Below, in pieces: positions 40,081 through 48,805 of a DNA stretch of 64,000 nt; within the stretch, counting starts at the first letter, position 1; each line of letters opens with the position of its first letter. The position numbers and the translations under genes are program-made. This DNA is from Clostridium sp. Marseille-P3244 (GTDB taxonomy: Bacteria > Bacillota > Clostridia > Lachnospirales > Lachnospiraceae): contig NZ_LT635549.1 of NCBI RefSeq assembly GCF_900120155.1, positions 2,543,600-2,607,599 of the forward strand. The letters are read 5' to 3'. The notes beneath the pieces were generated by a model. That model saw only the letters and a list, made by a program, of their open reading frames with translations, searched no databases and was not told the DNA's origin.

Positions 40081-40228
40081 ACGTATCCCTCCAAAAGGTA
40101 TAGTATTTCTATTCAAAATTATACAGTATTCCGCCTTTACTCTCAAGTATGTACATAGCGGAAAGCTTTCTGCATACCCAAAACAATATTCATATTCTAT
40201 GCAAGTAAATACACCATTTTATTTGTGA

Positions 40229-40255
40229 ATGCTGACAGTTTTTAACTGTCAACAT
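40229..40255 (-). terminator. Hairpin after the element's DUF5688 gene
   Basis: TGACAGTT (40233-40240) pairs with AACTGTCA (40244-40251), plus outer ATG/CAT. It lies just after the stop at 40266, but lacks a clear T-run. Confidence 0.4.
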
Positions 40256-40265
40256 TTCACATCTA

Positions 40266-41159
40266 TCACGCCGCAATCTCCACTTTTCCGCTTCCCCTCT
40301 GATAATGATACACTTCATCCGAAAGCCGGTCCATTTCATCTACCACACCTCGGTTTACAGACCGGACCATTCTTCTCAACTCGTCCACAGGTATTTCATC
40401 ATCTCTTAAAAGCAACACTTCATGGATCGAACTGGGCAGTATGTAAAGATCGCACCCGCTCCAATCAGCGAACTTATCCAATAAGTCTATCCTGAGTATT
40501 CCGATCGCACCCCTGTTCTGATATTTATTTGTAAGAACATACAGTGCAGACTCAAACTTATTCTTATCCGGCAGTCCGGTTAAGTCTCCCTTGGGAAATA
40601 TAAATCTGAGGACTTCATTCAAGTCTTTTATGTCAAATTCTTCCGTTTTCAGATTGGAAAAAGCTGTCTCCCACAAAGCTTCTTCACTGATCCCCCACTC
40701 TTTGAGCATATGGTTCTGGACAATCGTACTGGCAACTCCGTTCTCATTTTTATCAATGATAATCCTGCAGTACAGGACTAAGTCAAGGAAATCTTTGTGC
40801 GGTATTCCTGACATAGCATCTGCATTCCATGCTTTATTGATTACCGTCATCTCAATTTTCCCACGGACATCTTTCCATTCTTTATATGCCATATCTATAT
40901 CAATTTCCATGGCAGAACGATAGACTTCCACAGCAAAGCCAACACAGACAGACAATTCCGCTCCGGCGCGATACTGGCTGTAAATGCTGTCCAGATAGAT
41001 TAGCGGCTGCAGATTATTTTCTTTGTCTGAAAATGCGATCGCATCCTTTTCAGCCCTGTTATTTTTCTGGATTGCGACAATCTCCACTGTCACATCCCTG
41101 CCTGCTTTTTCACGTACTCTTTTTAATAATTCCATTTTAAATTCATCATAACTTAACAT
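40266..41159 (-). CDS. DUF5688 family protein (element copy)
   Basis: A 297-residue soluble protein of the same family as 6956-7903: N-terminal YDEFKMELLKRVREK, PLIYLDSIYSQYRAG, and the C-terminal block YILPSSIHEVLLLRDDE. The two copies are clearly diverged, so this is not a recent duplication. It lies 25 bases after recT on the same strand and may ride with the recombination module. Function unknown. Confidence 0.8.
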   Translation of the reverse strand: MLSYDEFKMELLKRVREKAGRDVTVEIVAIQKNNRAEKDAIAFSDKENNLQPLIYLDSIYSQYRAGAELSVCVGFAVEVYRSAMEIDIDMAYKEWKDVRGKIEMTVINKAWNADAMSGIPHKDFLDLVLYCRIIIDKNENGVASTIVQNHMLKEWGISEEALWETAFSNLKTEEFDIKDLNEVLRFIFPKGDLTGLPDKNKFESALYVLTNKYQNRGAIGILRIDLLDKFADWSGCDLYILPSSIHEVLLLRDDEIPVDELRRMVRSVNRGVVDEMDRLSDEVYHYQRGSGKVEIAA

Positions 41160-41184
41160 TTTTATCTTCTCCGTTTCTTATTGA

Positions 41185-42003
41185 TTATGCTGTCTGCTCC
41201 GTATATTCCGCATCAAAAATATCTTCGCCGTGGATTTCCGACATATCTTCCGCGATCTCGTTCTTGATCGTTTCATCTGTAGATAATGCTTTCCTGAAAT
41301 CCGCCTTGATAGGAGCATATTTAAGGGCCTGTTTGATCACGGTTTTCTTCGCCATTGCTTCATAATTTGTTTTCCATGGACTGAATGAAGAATCAAACGA
41401 TTTAGAGTATTCCTTCGCGTATGCGTCCACAGCCTCTTTGCTCATAACCTCAAACCCAAATCCACCGTTGACAAGTTTAAAAAGACCGTAGAAAAGTCTC
41501 AGCTCCCCACGGTCATGCAATGCAGGTCTGTGCTCCAGTTTCGGATTCAGACCAAGTTCATATTCAAATTCGTCATTCTCATAGACTGCCTGTGCAGAAA
41601 TGATCTGCATTTGAGGATTGCGGTATCCCAAGTCGATCAGCCCTTTATATCCGATCTGGAACTGACACTCCATAGTTCCTTTATTATTAAACGGGATCAG
41701 ATATGCCTGTCCGAGCGGTGTATTCGGCTCTAATCCCAACTGAGCGGCATTCATCAGCGCCGCAAGGAAACTCATTTGTGTACACTCCTGTAATTTAGGC
41801 GTTGTATTTAATGCCGACAAAGCCATCCGGGTAAACCGTTCCGGTGTAATAACTTCTGGCAGAGCTTTCTTGATCTCCGGAGCCATTGCTTTTATCAGAT
41901 CTGCAATACTCATAGATCTTGTCAGTTTCTTTTCTCCTACTGCCTTTGTTTCCGCTTTCTTTGCAAGTTCTTCTTTTACACTATTTGTAGCTCTCGCTGC
42001 CAT
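41185..42003 (-). CDS. recT: RecT-family single-strand annealing protein
   Basis: A 272-residue RecT-like recombinase of phage/ICE type. It shows TPERFTRMALSALNTTPKLQECT, FLAALMNAAQLGLEPNTPLGQAYLIPF, ECQFQIGYKGLIDLGYRN and WKTNYEAMAKKTVIKQALKY, all hallmarks of the family. It anneals complementary DNA, working with the exonuclease encoded upstream (42254-43180). Paired RecT/YqaJ modules serve recombination and repair of mobile elements after transfer. Confidence 0.95.
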   Translation of the reverse strand: MAARATNSVKEELAKKAETKAVGEKKLTRSMSIADLIKAMAPEIKKALPEVITPERFTRMALSALNTTPKLQECTQMSFLAALMNAAQLGLEPNTPLGQAYLIPFNNKGTMECQFQIGYKGLIDLGYRNPQMQIISAQAVYENDEFEYELGLNPKLEHRPALHDRGELRLFYGLFKLVNGGFGFEVMSKEAVDAYAKEYSKSFDSSFSPWKTNYEAMAKKTVIKQALKYAPIKADFRKALSTDETIKNEIAEDMSEIHGEDIFDAEYTEQTA

Positions 42004-42123
42004 TTTCCTAGTCCTCCTTCAATAAGATTTTAAGAATCCAATATAACAACTTTTCTCTGTATTTCATTTCCCTGACCTCAAAAGCGACAGGACCGGAAAA
42101 TCCTGCCGCCTTATCCATATATT

Positions 42124-42237
42124 TCATATCCCATGTACAATCTCTGAAACCAATTCAATAAGCTGTTCTTTGAAAAGTATCAGAAATATGAGCACCATCA
42201 CTAAAATAATACATAGCTTTATGACACTAAACTTCAT
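42124..42237 (-). CDS. 37-residue single-pass membrane peptide
   Basis: It lies between the exonuclease and recT genes. It reads MKFSVIKLCIILVMV... with one long hydrophobic helix (residues 4-22) and an acidic amphipathic tail ending EIVHGI. A GAGAGG ribosome site lies about 12 bases upstream. It is too short for a family call. It could be a holin- or toxin-like peptide or an accessory protein; no function is assigned. Confidence 0.5.
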   Translation of the reverse strand: MKFSVIKLCIILVMVLIFLILFKEQLIELVSEIVHGI

Positions 42238-42253
42238 TGTGTTTTATCCTCTC

Positions 42254-43180
42254 CTATGCTGCTTTCACTGTAAATCTCCGGCTTGTAGTTTCCCTCCGAT
42301 ATTTTTCATAGATCTCCGGCTGTTCTGCTTTCAGACGCTTTTCATCTATACTGCTCCGGCTGTAATTTTTCCATGATATCCTGTAATGCTCATTTTCAGC
42401 TATTTCCGCGTCACCAAGATACAATTTCAACTCCTGATCAATCTGCCGTTTTTCTGTTTCTATTTTATCTAATAAGACAGAAAGTTCCTGTCTGCGTTTC
42501 AGCCGTTCATCAAAACCTGATAATGGTATGGTAATGCTCTTTGATTCTTTAAAGCGTTCTGCAATTGCTGCATCCGCCGTTTTTGAGCCGTCAGGATCAG
42601 GCATTATCCTTGGAATTATATGATTATCCCAAAATTCTTTTTCAATCTGTATCAGGTTTGCGATTATATCATCATCTCGGTCAATCCTGTAATATTTGAA
42701 TTCTTTTCCATAGATCAGAACAGCAATGTACCAAGCATCCGCATCACATACAGCCATATAGTGATAACACTGGATCTGATAGGTAACCGGAATTTTCCCG
42801 TCTTTCCAATAATCAGCCATAAGCGGACTGGCAGTCTTACATTCCAGTCCGGCATTCTCTCCGACAATCATCCGGTCAATATCAGCGAGCATAAATGGAT
42901 TCTTTCCATTATAATATATAGCATTTGCACGCCTGACCTTTTTCCCAGTAGCCTCACAGAAACGTCTTGCAACATATTCTTCAAGTTCCCGTCCCTGTCT
43001 CATTGCTTCATTATCAATATCCTTGATTGCATCAGAAGTTTTATCATAATAGACCTGCATAGCGGTACGGTATGGATTTAGCCCGCATACTGCACCTGCA
43101 TCAGAGCCTCCAATCCCCTGTTTCCTGTAACGAAGCCAGCTTTCTTTATCAAGATTCAGAGTCGAAATAAGTTTCTTTAT
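42254..43180 (-). CDS. YqaJ-family exonuclease (lambda-exo-like), probable ATA start
   Basis: 308 residues of the YqaJ viral-recombinase family, a 5'-3' exonuclease working with RecT. The N-terminal family motif RYRKQGIGGSDAGAVCGLNP lies upstream of the first in-frame ATG (43060), so the real protein must start earlier. Between the preceding stop (43195) and that motif there is no ATG, GTG or TTG in frame. An ATA at 43180 sits 10 bases after GGAGG. Catalytic residues follow: MLADIDRMI, GLECKTASP (ExK) and YQIQCYHYMAV. A coiled-coil helix and a basic tail end the protein. Confidence 0.85.
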   Translation of the reverse strand: MKKLISTLNLDKESWLRYRKQGIGGSDAGAVCGLNPYRTAMQVYYDKTSDAIKDIDNEAMRQGRELEEYVARRFCEATGKKVRRANAIYYNGKNPFMLADIDRMIVGENAGLECKTASPLMADYWKDGKIPVTYQIQCYHYMAVCDADAWYIAVLIYGKEFKYYRIDRDDDIIANLIQIEKEFWDNHIIPRIMPDPDGSKTADAAIAERFKESKSITIPLSGFDERLKRRQELSVLLDKIETEKRQIDQELKLYLGDAEIAENEHYRISWKNYSRSSIDEKRLKAEQPEIYEKYRRETTSRRFTVKAA

Positions 43181-43194
43181 ATCCTGTGCACCTC

Positions 43195-44130
43195 CTATGC
43201 AGCCATGCTTACAAGCTGATATGCTCTGTCAATCAGCGGATTGCCCTCTACAGTTTTAGAAAACAGGTTTTCTTTATATTTCGCAGTCTGTCTCAACGGC
43301 TTTGCATGGGTAGCAAAGTCTGATACTGCATTAATAAACCTGTAAGCGTTCTTTCCGGTATCTTTCAGATCGGGAGCATCAAAATACCTGCTCTTCATAT
43401 CTTCCTGCAGACGCTTCATGTTCCTGATCTGCTGTGGCGTTGATCCGTCCTCAACCGGAAGCAGGATTTCGATATAATCCATGACCTCCTGATCGGTGAG
43501 CTTGTGCATCCTGAGCTGTTCAAACTCTTTTCCAAGTTCATCCATATACCGCTCTGCTTTAAAAAGCGTGTCGCTCGCTTCTTTCATTTTGCTTTTAATA
43601 TCCCCTGTGTGGATCATAGACCATGTCCGTTCAGCTGTTCTGAGCGCCAGATTCAAAGTATTATTACATACGACACGGATAGGCGTCAGGGCTACTTTGA
43701 TCGCTCCTGATCCATCATGGGTATTGGAAAACAGGAGATACGGGCTTATCCGTTCACCAGAGATGATATATTCATGGGGCATATGTGCCAGTAACCATAC
43801 TTTCTTACCGTCCTGAAGACTTCCGGCTGTTTCATATCTGACACCCTGACCAAGAAGTTCATCCGTAAATGAAAAGGCTTCGTGATTCTGGACAACCTTA
43901 TAGCGGTCTGTAACGACTCCCAGCACCTTGCGGTCTGAATCACGGACATTTGCTTTATAACCTTTGATCGGCTCATTTTCTGTCGTATAAATCGGTTCCT
44001 GAATCACGTTCCAGTTTAACCCTGCCGCGATCAGAGCCTCTCTTGAATCCGGAGCTGTCATAACCTTTGTTCCCAGTCCGTGCCACGGGGTTTCTCTTAC
44101 ATAAAACATTGATTCTACATTTGCTGACAT
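43195..44130 (-). CDS. DUF932 phage/plasmid-like protein
   Basis: 311 residues of the DUF932 (TIGR03299-like) family, found in phages, plasmids and ICEs beside recombination genes. It has the typical opening (RETPWHGLGTKV), LGVVTDRYKVVQNHEAF, LLFSNTHDGSGAIKVALTPIR and VVCNNTLNLAL. Its biochemical role is not established. It is the first of the DUF932-YqaJ-RecT set; its stop lies about 15 bases before the exonuclease start. Confidence 0.92.
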   Translation of the reverse strand: MSANVESMFYVRETPWHGLGTKVMTAPDSREALIAAGLNWNVIQEPIYTTENEPIKGYKANVRDSDRKVLGVVTDRYKVVQNHEAFSFTDELLGQGVRYETAGSLQDGKKVWLLAHMPHEYIISGERISPYLLFSNTHDGSGAIKVALTPIRVVCNNTLNLALRTAERTWSMIHTGDIKSKMKEASDTLFKAERYMDELGKEFEQLRMHKLTDQEVMDYIEILLPVEDGSTPQQIRNMKRLQEDMKSRYFDAPDLKDTGKNAYRFINAVSDFATHAKPLRQTAKYKENLFSKTVEGNPLIDRAYQLVSMAA

Positions 44131-44192
44131 AATAAAGTCCTCCTTTGATTTTTTAATTCATAATTGTTTGTAAATTGCTGTTATCAGGTTAT

Positions 44193-44267
44193 TTAATCGT
44201 CGTCTCTGAAAATCTGCTGGACGATCACTGCAGCGGCTCCGAGAAGAGCTATGATGATCTTATCCAT
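44193..44267 (-). CDS. 24-residue membrane peptide
   Basis: MDKIIIALLGAAAVIVQQIF followed by RDDD: a single short hydrophobic helix with an acidic end. The ATG at 44267 has AGGGGG 6 bases upstream; another ATG 2 codons earlier lies too close to it. It stands just upstream of the DUF932 gene and after a terminator. Size and form resemble type I toxin or small regulatory peptides, but nothing more can be said. Confidence 0.45.
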   Translation of the reverse strand: MDKIIIALLGAAAVIVQQIFRDDD

Positions 44268-44294
44268 TGGCATCCCCCTTTCGGCATAAAAATA

Positions 44295-44320
44295 GGACAG
44301 AACCCGTAATGAGTTCTGCC
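44295..44320 (-). terminator. Terminator of the lipoprotein operon
   Basis: GGACAGAAC (44295-44303) pairs with GTTCTGCCC (44313-44321, one G-U). On the minus strand it is followed by TATTTTTATG. Confidence 0.7.
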
Positions 44321-44378
44321 CGCAGGTAGTGTTATCATTATTATAATATATAAGTGTAATTTCAAAAATTTCTTTGTA

Positions 44379-45686
44379 TTATTCTATCTCCTCTATACTT
44401 TTAACAAAGAGGAACATATACGTGTCCGGCCCGAGGGTCGATGTCCAATATCCTTGTATTTTAGCATCTGTAAGAATATCAGGAGCCGAAACTCCTTCCT
44501 CTAATTTCATAGGAATAGCGGGCTCATATTCACCTACAGGAAACAGATAATAATCCTCACCTTCCTGAGCGCCAATCGTTCCCGTCACCTCAACATACTG
44601 CCCACTGTAGCTTGTTCGGTCTTCATATAATTCTTCCACAGTAACCTCTTTATACTCTGGTCCGGGTAACTTTTCAACATTTACTGAATTATCTGTATTT
44701 TCTATTTCTTCTGAAGAAGCATCCGCATCAACATTATATTCTTCAACAAATTCCGCATAAGCTCCCACAAAAATTGGTACATCATTGGTGCTTAACCCCA
44801 CATAATCAGCATACATGAACACATTATCCCCATTCAGTATGTTATCAAATCCACCGTATACTGCCACATAGTCAGCATCAATATATCCAGTAAAATACAT
44901 ATTTCCGCTTTCATCAGTCTGCTTTTGACAATTCTCTAAGTAAAATGCATATGTTCCAAAGTCATCAGGATCTGATCTTTTAATGGAGTCAACTGTACAC
45001 GTATCCTGATCTATTAATTTAAAATCGTCCAATGTTACCGAAGGATTACTTTCATATCCTGCATATGTAGAAAGACCACTGCGTGCAAGTTTACCATGCA
45101 AGTTTTCAGGCACATAGTATGCAATAGGTGTACCATTTATCTGATGGTCCACCCACCAATTCCCATATATAATATCAGAATGGTACTCACTTCTGTCATC
45201 AACTATACGGGTGTATATATTGCTCCCACCACCGGCTTGTTTTTCTTCTGATACAGTCATCTGCCTGCCTTTAACAGACGGATCTGCTATACTTAGCAGC
45301 GTGTAAGAGTAGTCTGTATCACCGACAGAATCTTCTTCTGTCATTGAGATATATTCTTCATCAATTATAATCTGCATATCATCAGTCATGGTATATCCGG
45401 CCATTATATCTCCATCAGATATTAATGTTTTTCTATCATTCGCTGTAATATAACTATATGCATCAATTATATTTCCGTCTTTATCTGTCACCCTTCCCTG
45501 TTTATTAATCCAGAGCAATCCTGCTTCTACATCCGCATGGAAGTCTTCGCCTATCTTTTCATCAGATTTTTCTTCAGTAACTTTTGTTTCTTCAGAAGAT
45601 GAATTATCATGTTTTTCACTACCGCAAGCAACCAAGGATAACACCATAACTGTCACCACTAATAAACTCACTATTTTCTTTTTCAT
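44379..45686 (-). CDS. Secreted lipoprotein
   Basis: 435 residues from the ATG at 45686 (GGAGGG upstream). It has a basic start, hydrophobic signal and lipobox LSLVAC, then an acidic, serine-rich linker (KHDNSSSEETKVTEEKSDEK). The middle is beta-rich without a family I can name. The end (VEVTGTIGAQEGEDYYLFPV...) resembles an OB-fold. It will be anchored on the outer face of the membrane. It is last in a three-gene unit with DUF2085 and a zinc-ribbon/beta-propeller protein. Confidence 0.75.
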   Translation of the reverse strand: MKKKIVSLLVVTVMVLSLVACGSEKHDNSSSEETKVTEEKSDEKIGEDFHADVEAGLLWINKQGRVTDKDGNIIDAYSYITANDRKTLISDGDIMAGYTMTDDMQIIIDEEYISMTEEDSVGDTDYSYTLLSIADPSVKGRQMTVSEEKQAGGGSNIYTRIVDDRSEYHSDIIYGNWWVDHQINGTPIAYYVPENLHGKLARSGLSTYAGYESNPSVTLDDFKLIDQDTCTVDSIKRSDPDDFGTYAFYLENCQKQTDESGNMYFTGYIDADYVAVYGGFDNILNGDNVFMYADYVGLSTNDVPIFVGAYAEFVEEYNVDADASSEEIENTDNSVNVEKLPGPEYKEVTVEELYEDRTSYSGQYVEVTGTIGAQEGEDYYLFPVGEYEPAIPMKLEEGVSAPDILTDAKIQGYWTSTLGPDTYMFLFVKSIEEIE

Positions 45687-45708
45687 AAGTTTCCCTCCAA
45701 TTTTTATC

Positions 45709-46047
45709 TTATTTTTCAAAAAGAAAAGCTATTATCTGTAATTCTATACTTAGCAACCCATACCCTGCCAAACTTCCAGTAATCAATCTTCTACAATTTG
45801 TTGAAGAAAGTATCATTTTATGCTGTAAGAACCAATCTAGAAGCATCACTATACAAAAAATTATACATAATAAAATATTCGGTCTAAAAACAAAGAATAA
45901 AACAACTGCAAATAAGGCACCTATATAAACACCTGTACATCTGGCACAAACTGGAAACTGATAGCCATTTATAAAAAAGCTCCGTTCTGGCATTTGATGG
46001 CATCCCAAGAAATGACCAAATTTCATTAATTTTTTCCATAGTTTCAT
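45709..46047 (-). CDS. DUF2085 membrane protein
   Basis: A 112-residue protein with the DUF2085 pattern: FLGCHQMPERSFFINGYQFPVCARCTGVY (conserved HxxPxRS and CARCTG) followed by three hydrophobic helices. Cysteine and histidine placement suggests metal binding at the membrane. Function unknown. It begins 1 base after the upstream gene's stop. Confidence 0.85.
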   Translation of the reverse strand: MKLWKKLMKFGHFLGCHQMPERSFFINGYQFPVCARCTGVYIGALFAVVLFFVFRPNILLCIIFCIVMLLDWFLQHKMILSSTNCRRLITGSLAGYGLLSIELQIIAFLFEK

Positions 46048-46048
46048 T

Positions 46049-47761
46049 TTAGAGCTCCTGACCGTCCCCCGTCACAACATTAATTACATAATTCAGAGAT
46101 ATGCTTCCACGCGCTTTACAACATATCAAGTCTCCAGCAACTTCAAAATCTCCTGCTATAGATATATCTTTTGGCAATGCGATCGGCTTTCTATTTTCAT
46201 TTGAGACTGTATACTGAACGATAAAATTGTCTTTATGATAATACAATTTATCCTCAGTTGAGTTAAACCCAGTTACCATTTCCTCAAGTATTCTTTTTTC
46301 ATTCGTTTCTATATCAAACATCTTAAAATCCAAATCCATCATCCCTTTTTGGTAGAAGACTCTATTTCTGCAAATCGTATAATTCCCTATTTTTTCCTCA
46401 TCCATTACCCTTTCAATTTTTTGATTTTGTAAGTCTAAACGATACAGCTTTTTCCGTTCACTTGCATTGATAAAATAAAGTTTATTGTCTCCTTTAATCA
46501 TGGGTGCTTTGCATTCTATATCAGAAATAACTTCTTCCGTTATATCGCGCTCCAAATTTTTCCTCCACATATGTTTATTCATAATATAATACAGCCAATC
46601 ATCAACTATTGTGAAATCTTCTATTTTTTCTTGTGATATGATATCTTCAAATTCTGCCACTCTATTTTTTATATTTTCCCAACTGATTTTGCTTAATCTG
46701 TCCTGACTTCTGAAATACAGATACCTCTCATCTGAGTCTATATGAAATACTGTCTCACGATCATGAAGAGGGAAACTATAATATTGACCGTTCGTATTAA
46801 TCTCCAATAATGTGGAGCGATTCTCAAGCAGTGAAGAACTTTCTGTAAAAACATATAAATTGCCACTATGCATAAGTGATGCTTTATTGTTCTTCCCAAT
46901 CGTATTATTAACTTCCTGTGTTCCTGACGACGAATACACAGCATTATCCGTTAAAGTTCCTTGCAAAAACCTCACAAATGCACGCATTGCATCTCCTTTT
47001 ATTCTAGTTGCTTCTATAAAGTTTTTAAATGATACCCTCTGTGATGATTCTGGATTATAAATAATAATATCTTTTTCAGTTACTTGAATACTATCAATAT
47101 CTTCATAATACCAATGGAACGTTTGATTTCCATCATAATATAAAAATTCTGTTTTCAACATTACTATTCCACTATAAAGACTAAGATCCCAACCATAATC
47201 AGGTTCTTGATTCAGGTTATCTGATATAGTTATGCCAGAGTCTGTAGAACTAAAAATGTCGCTTATCTTTTTCTTAGTACTACTTTTCTTCGCAACCATG
47301 CAGCATACTATATCTGGTATCTTTCCTTTAAACATTAGGATACCAAGAATTTTTATCATTTCTAACGAGCCAACTTTTCCATCAAATGATATGCATTCCC
47401 ATATATCTGGGAACGTTTTAAAATGATTCAACGAAATACGAATTTTATATAATTGCTCGGTCGAATCATCCAATTTTACAAATTTCAAAGGATCGTGATA
47501 ATTATCCATACGATTCTTGAACTCAAACATTTGCTCTGTCATGCCGTGCTGAAATTTTGCACCACAGCTATCACATAACCAATAAGAAATATGTTCTGTA
47601 TTTGTTTTTGTTTTTCCTCCTATCCCACATAACGCACCTAAAATATTTCCGAATAAAAGAGCACCACAGCATCCTTTCCCACAACTATATCCTGACGACT
47701 GTGTTGTATTAGTTGTTTCTACAATATGAACTTTTTCACTGGCACATTTAGGACACCTCAT
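46049..47761 (-). CDS. Zinc-ribbon protein with DUF5050-like beta-propeller
   Basis: 570 residues. The first 80 hold a zinc ribbon (CPKCASEKVHI ... CDSCGAKFQHG) split by a glycine/cysteine-rich hydrophobic patch (GKGCCGALLFGNILGALCGI). The middle resembles a PH-like domain. From about 300 onward repeated blades (WLYYIMNKHMWRKNL, KLYFINASERKKLYRLDL, KLYYHKDNFIVQY) match DUF5050-type propellers. Role unknown. It is divergent from the XRE regulator at 47875, which may control it. Confidence 0.7.
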   Translation of the reverse strand: MRCPKCASEKVHIVETTNTTQSSGYSCGKGCCGALLFGNILGALCGIGGKTKTNTEHISYWLCDSCGAKFQHGMTEQMFEFKNRMDNYHDPLKFVKLDDSTEQLYKIRISLNHFKTFPDIWECISFDGKVGSLEMIKILGILMFKGKIPDIVCCMVAKKSSTKKKISDIFSSTDSGITISDNLNQEPDYGWDLSLYSGIVMLKTEFLYYDGNQTFHWYYEDIDSIQVTEKDIIIYNPESSQRVSFKNFIEATRIKGDAMRAFVRFLQGTLTDNAVYSSSGTQEVNNTIGKNNKASLMHSGNLYVFTESSSLLENRSTLLEINTNGQYYSFPLHDRETVFHIDSDERYLYFRSQDRLSKISWENIKNRVAEFEDIISQEKIEDFTIVDDWLYYIMNKHMWRKNLERDITEEVISDIECKAPMIKGDNKLYFINASERKKLYRLDLQNQKIERVMDEEKIGNYTICRNRVFYQKGMMDLDFKMFDIETNEKRILEEMVTGFNSTEDKLYYHKDNFIVQYTVSNENRKPIALPKDISIAGDFEVAGDLICCKARGSISLNYVINVVTGDGQEL

Positions 47762-47874
47762 TTAACTTTCTCCTTTTGATTTATAAGTATATTTTTTATA
47801 GCTATAGATAATTATACTCCAGCTATATAAATATTACAATCAGGACAATATATTTTCTATAGGGAGTTGATTAA

Positions 47875-48198
47875 GTGATGAAAAACATCGATTTTGCGCG
47901 CATTGGTCGAAAATTAAAAGAATTACGAATCTCAAAGAATCTTACCCAAGAATATATTGCTAATATGGCTGACGTTAATGTAAGCCATATCAGCAATATC
48001 GAAAACAACCGAGTTAAAATTTCTCTCCCTACATTAGTCCACGTATGCAATGCACTTGACACTACAGTTGATTATGTCCTATTTGAAGAATATGAACATC
48101 CGACCTCCGTGCTTGAAACAGAAATACTACATGAAGTACATTTATGTACTCCTGAAACTCAGAAGCAGATTCTCAAAATCATCAAGGCTCTCCAATAG
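47875..48198 (+). CDS. XRE-family transcriptional regulator
   Basis: 107 residues with an N-terminal Cro/CI helix-turn-helix (LKELRISKNLTQEYIANMADVNVSHISNIENN). A short C-terminal part ends HLCTPETQKQILKIIKAL. The start is GTG 47875 (AGGGAG 8 bases before) or ATG 47878. It is divergent from 46049-47761 and converges, with a 17-base overlap, on the 48182-48454 gene. It probably regulates neighbouring element genes. Confidence 0.88.
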   Translation: MMKNIDFARIGRKLKELRISKNLTQEYIANMADVNVSHISNIENNRVKISLPTLVHVCNALDTTVDYVLFEEYEHPTSVLETEILHEVHLCTPETQKQILKIIKALQ

Positions 48199-48454
48199 CT
48201 CTATGAGACTCTGAATAGCATTCGCTCATCAGTTGTACTGCATATCTAAAGCCATTGATAAACCCGGCTTTTTCTGCTATAGATGATATTTCATATATCT
48301 GATCCCTGTACTGCTCAAATTTCTGCCAATCAAGCTCCTGCTTCTTTTCTCTGAGCACATCCTGAATCTTCTCCTGTACCTTTCTGCTTGCATTATCATT
48401 TCCTTTCATCTCCTGAATATAACTGTCATAGATTGCCTGAATTTTGGTATACAT
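48182..48454 (-). CDS. DUF6809-like small protein
   Basis: About 90 residues from ATG 48454 (YTKIQAIYDSYIQEM...); the upstream part of the frame overlaps nothing useful and is not protein-like. It is mostly helical and charged, ending SSIAEKAGFINGFRYAVQLM, the pattern of DUF6809 proteins of Lachnospiraceae elements. A relative is at 52517-52834. The ribosome site is weak. Function unknown. Confidence 0.65.
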   Translation of the reverse strand: MYTKIQAIYDSYIQEMKGNDNASRKVQEKIQDVLREKKQELDWQKFEQYRDQIYEISSIAEKAGFINGFRYAVQLMSECYSESHRAIGEP

Positions 48455-48470
48455 ACGTTTGTTACGGAAC

Positions 48471-48803
48471 TTACATATGTTCCGCCCCTCCCTTCTCCAA
48501 ATATTCGCTTTGCAAATATTCCTCTGGTATATCGTCAATCCACTCTTCCTCACTGATACATAGAAATCCCTCTTTTTCTACTTCTGGTAATTTATCATGC
48601 ATCAATAAAGAGCCCCAGAAATTTACCAGAATTCCTTTAGCTATCTCACAGGGGATGCCCTGACACTCATCATCATGCCTTACCTCATACAGATACCATC
48701 CATCCGGTACTGTATCCCGTTTTATCCTCTCGTTGGTAAAGAGTGCCTTATATCCCCGTATTGTTATTTGCTCATAATACAACTCTTCCGCTGAATATCT
48801 CAT
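48471..48803 (-). CDS. LPD28-domain protein
   Basis: 110 residues matching the LPD28 (large polyvalent-protein-associated) domain: KALFTNERIKRDTVPDGWY, YEVRHDDECQGIPCEIAKGI, LVNFWGSLL. Free-standing LPD28 proteins are common in Lachnospiraceae mobile elements; their function is unknown. It lies 2 bases after the 48806-49303 gene. Confidence 0.8.
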   Translation of the reverse strand: MRYSAEELYYEQITIRGYKALFTNERIKRDTVPDGWYLYEVRHDDECQGIPCEIAKGILVNFWGSLLMHDKLPEVEKEGFLCISEEEWIDDIPEEYLQSEYLEKGGAEHM

Positions 48804-48805
48804 AA

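Noticed and set aside
41185..44130. RecT/YqaJ/DUF932 genes as evidence of a prophage
   Set aside because: No capsid, terminase, tail or lysis genes anywhere in the element; such modules are common in ICEs and IMEs.
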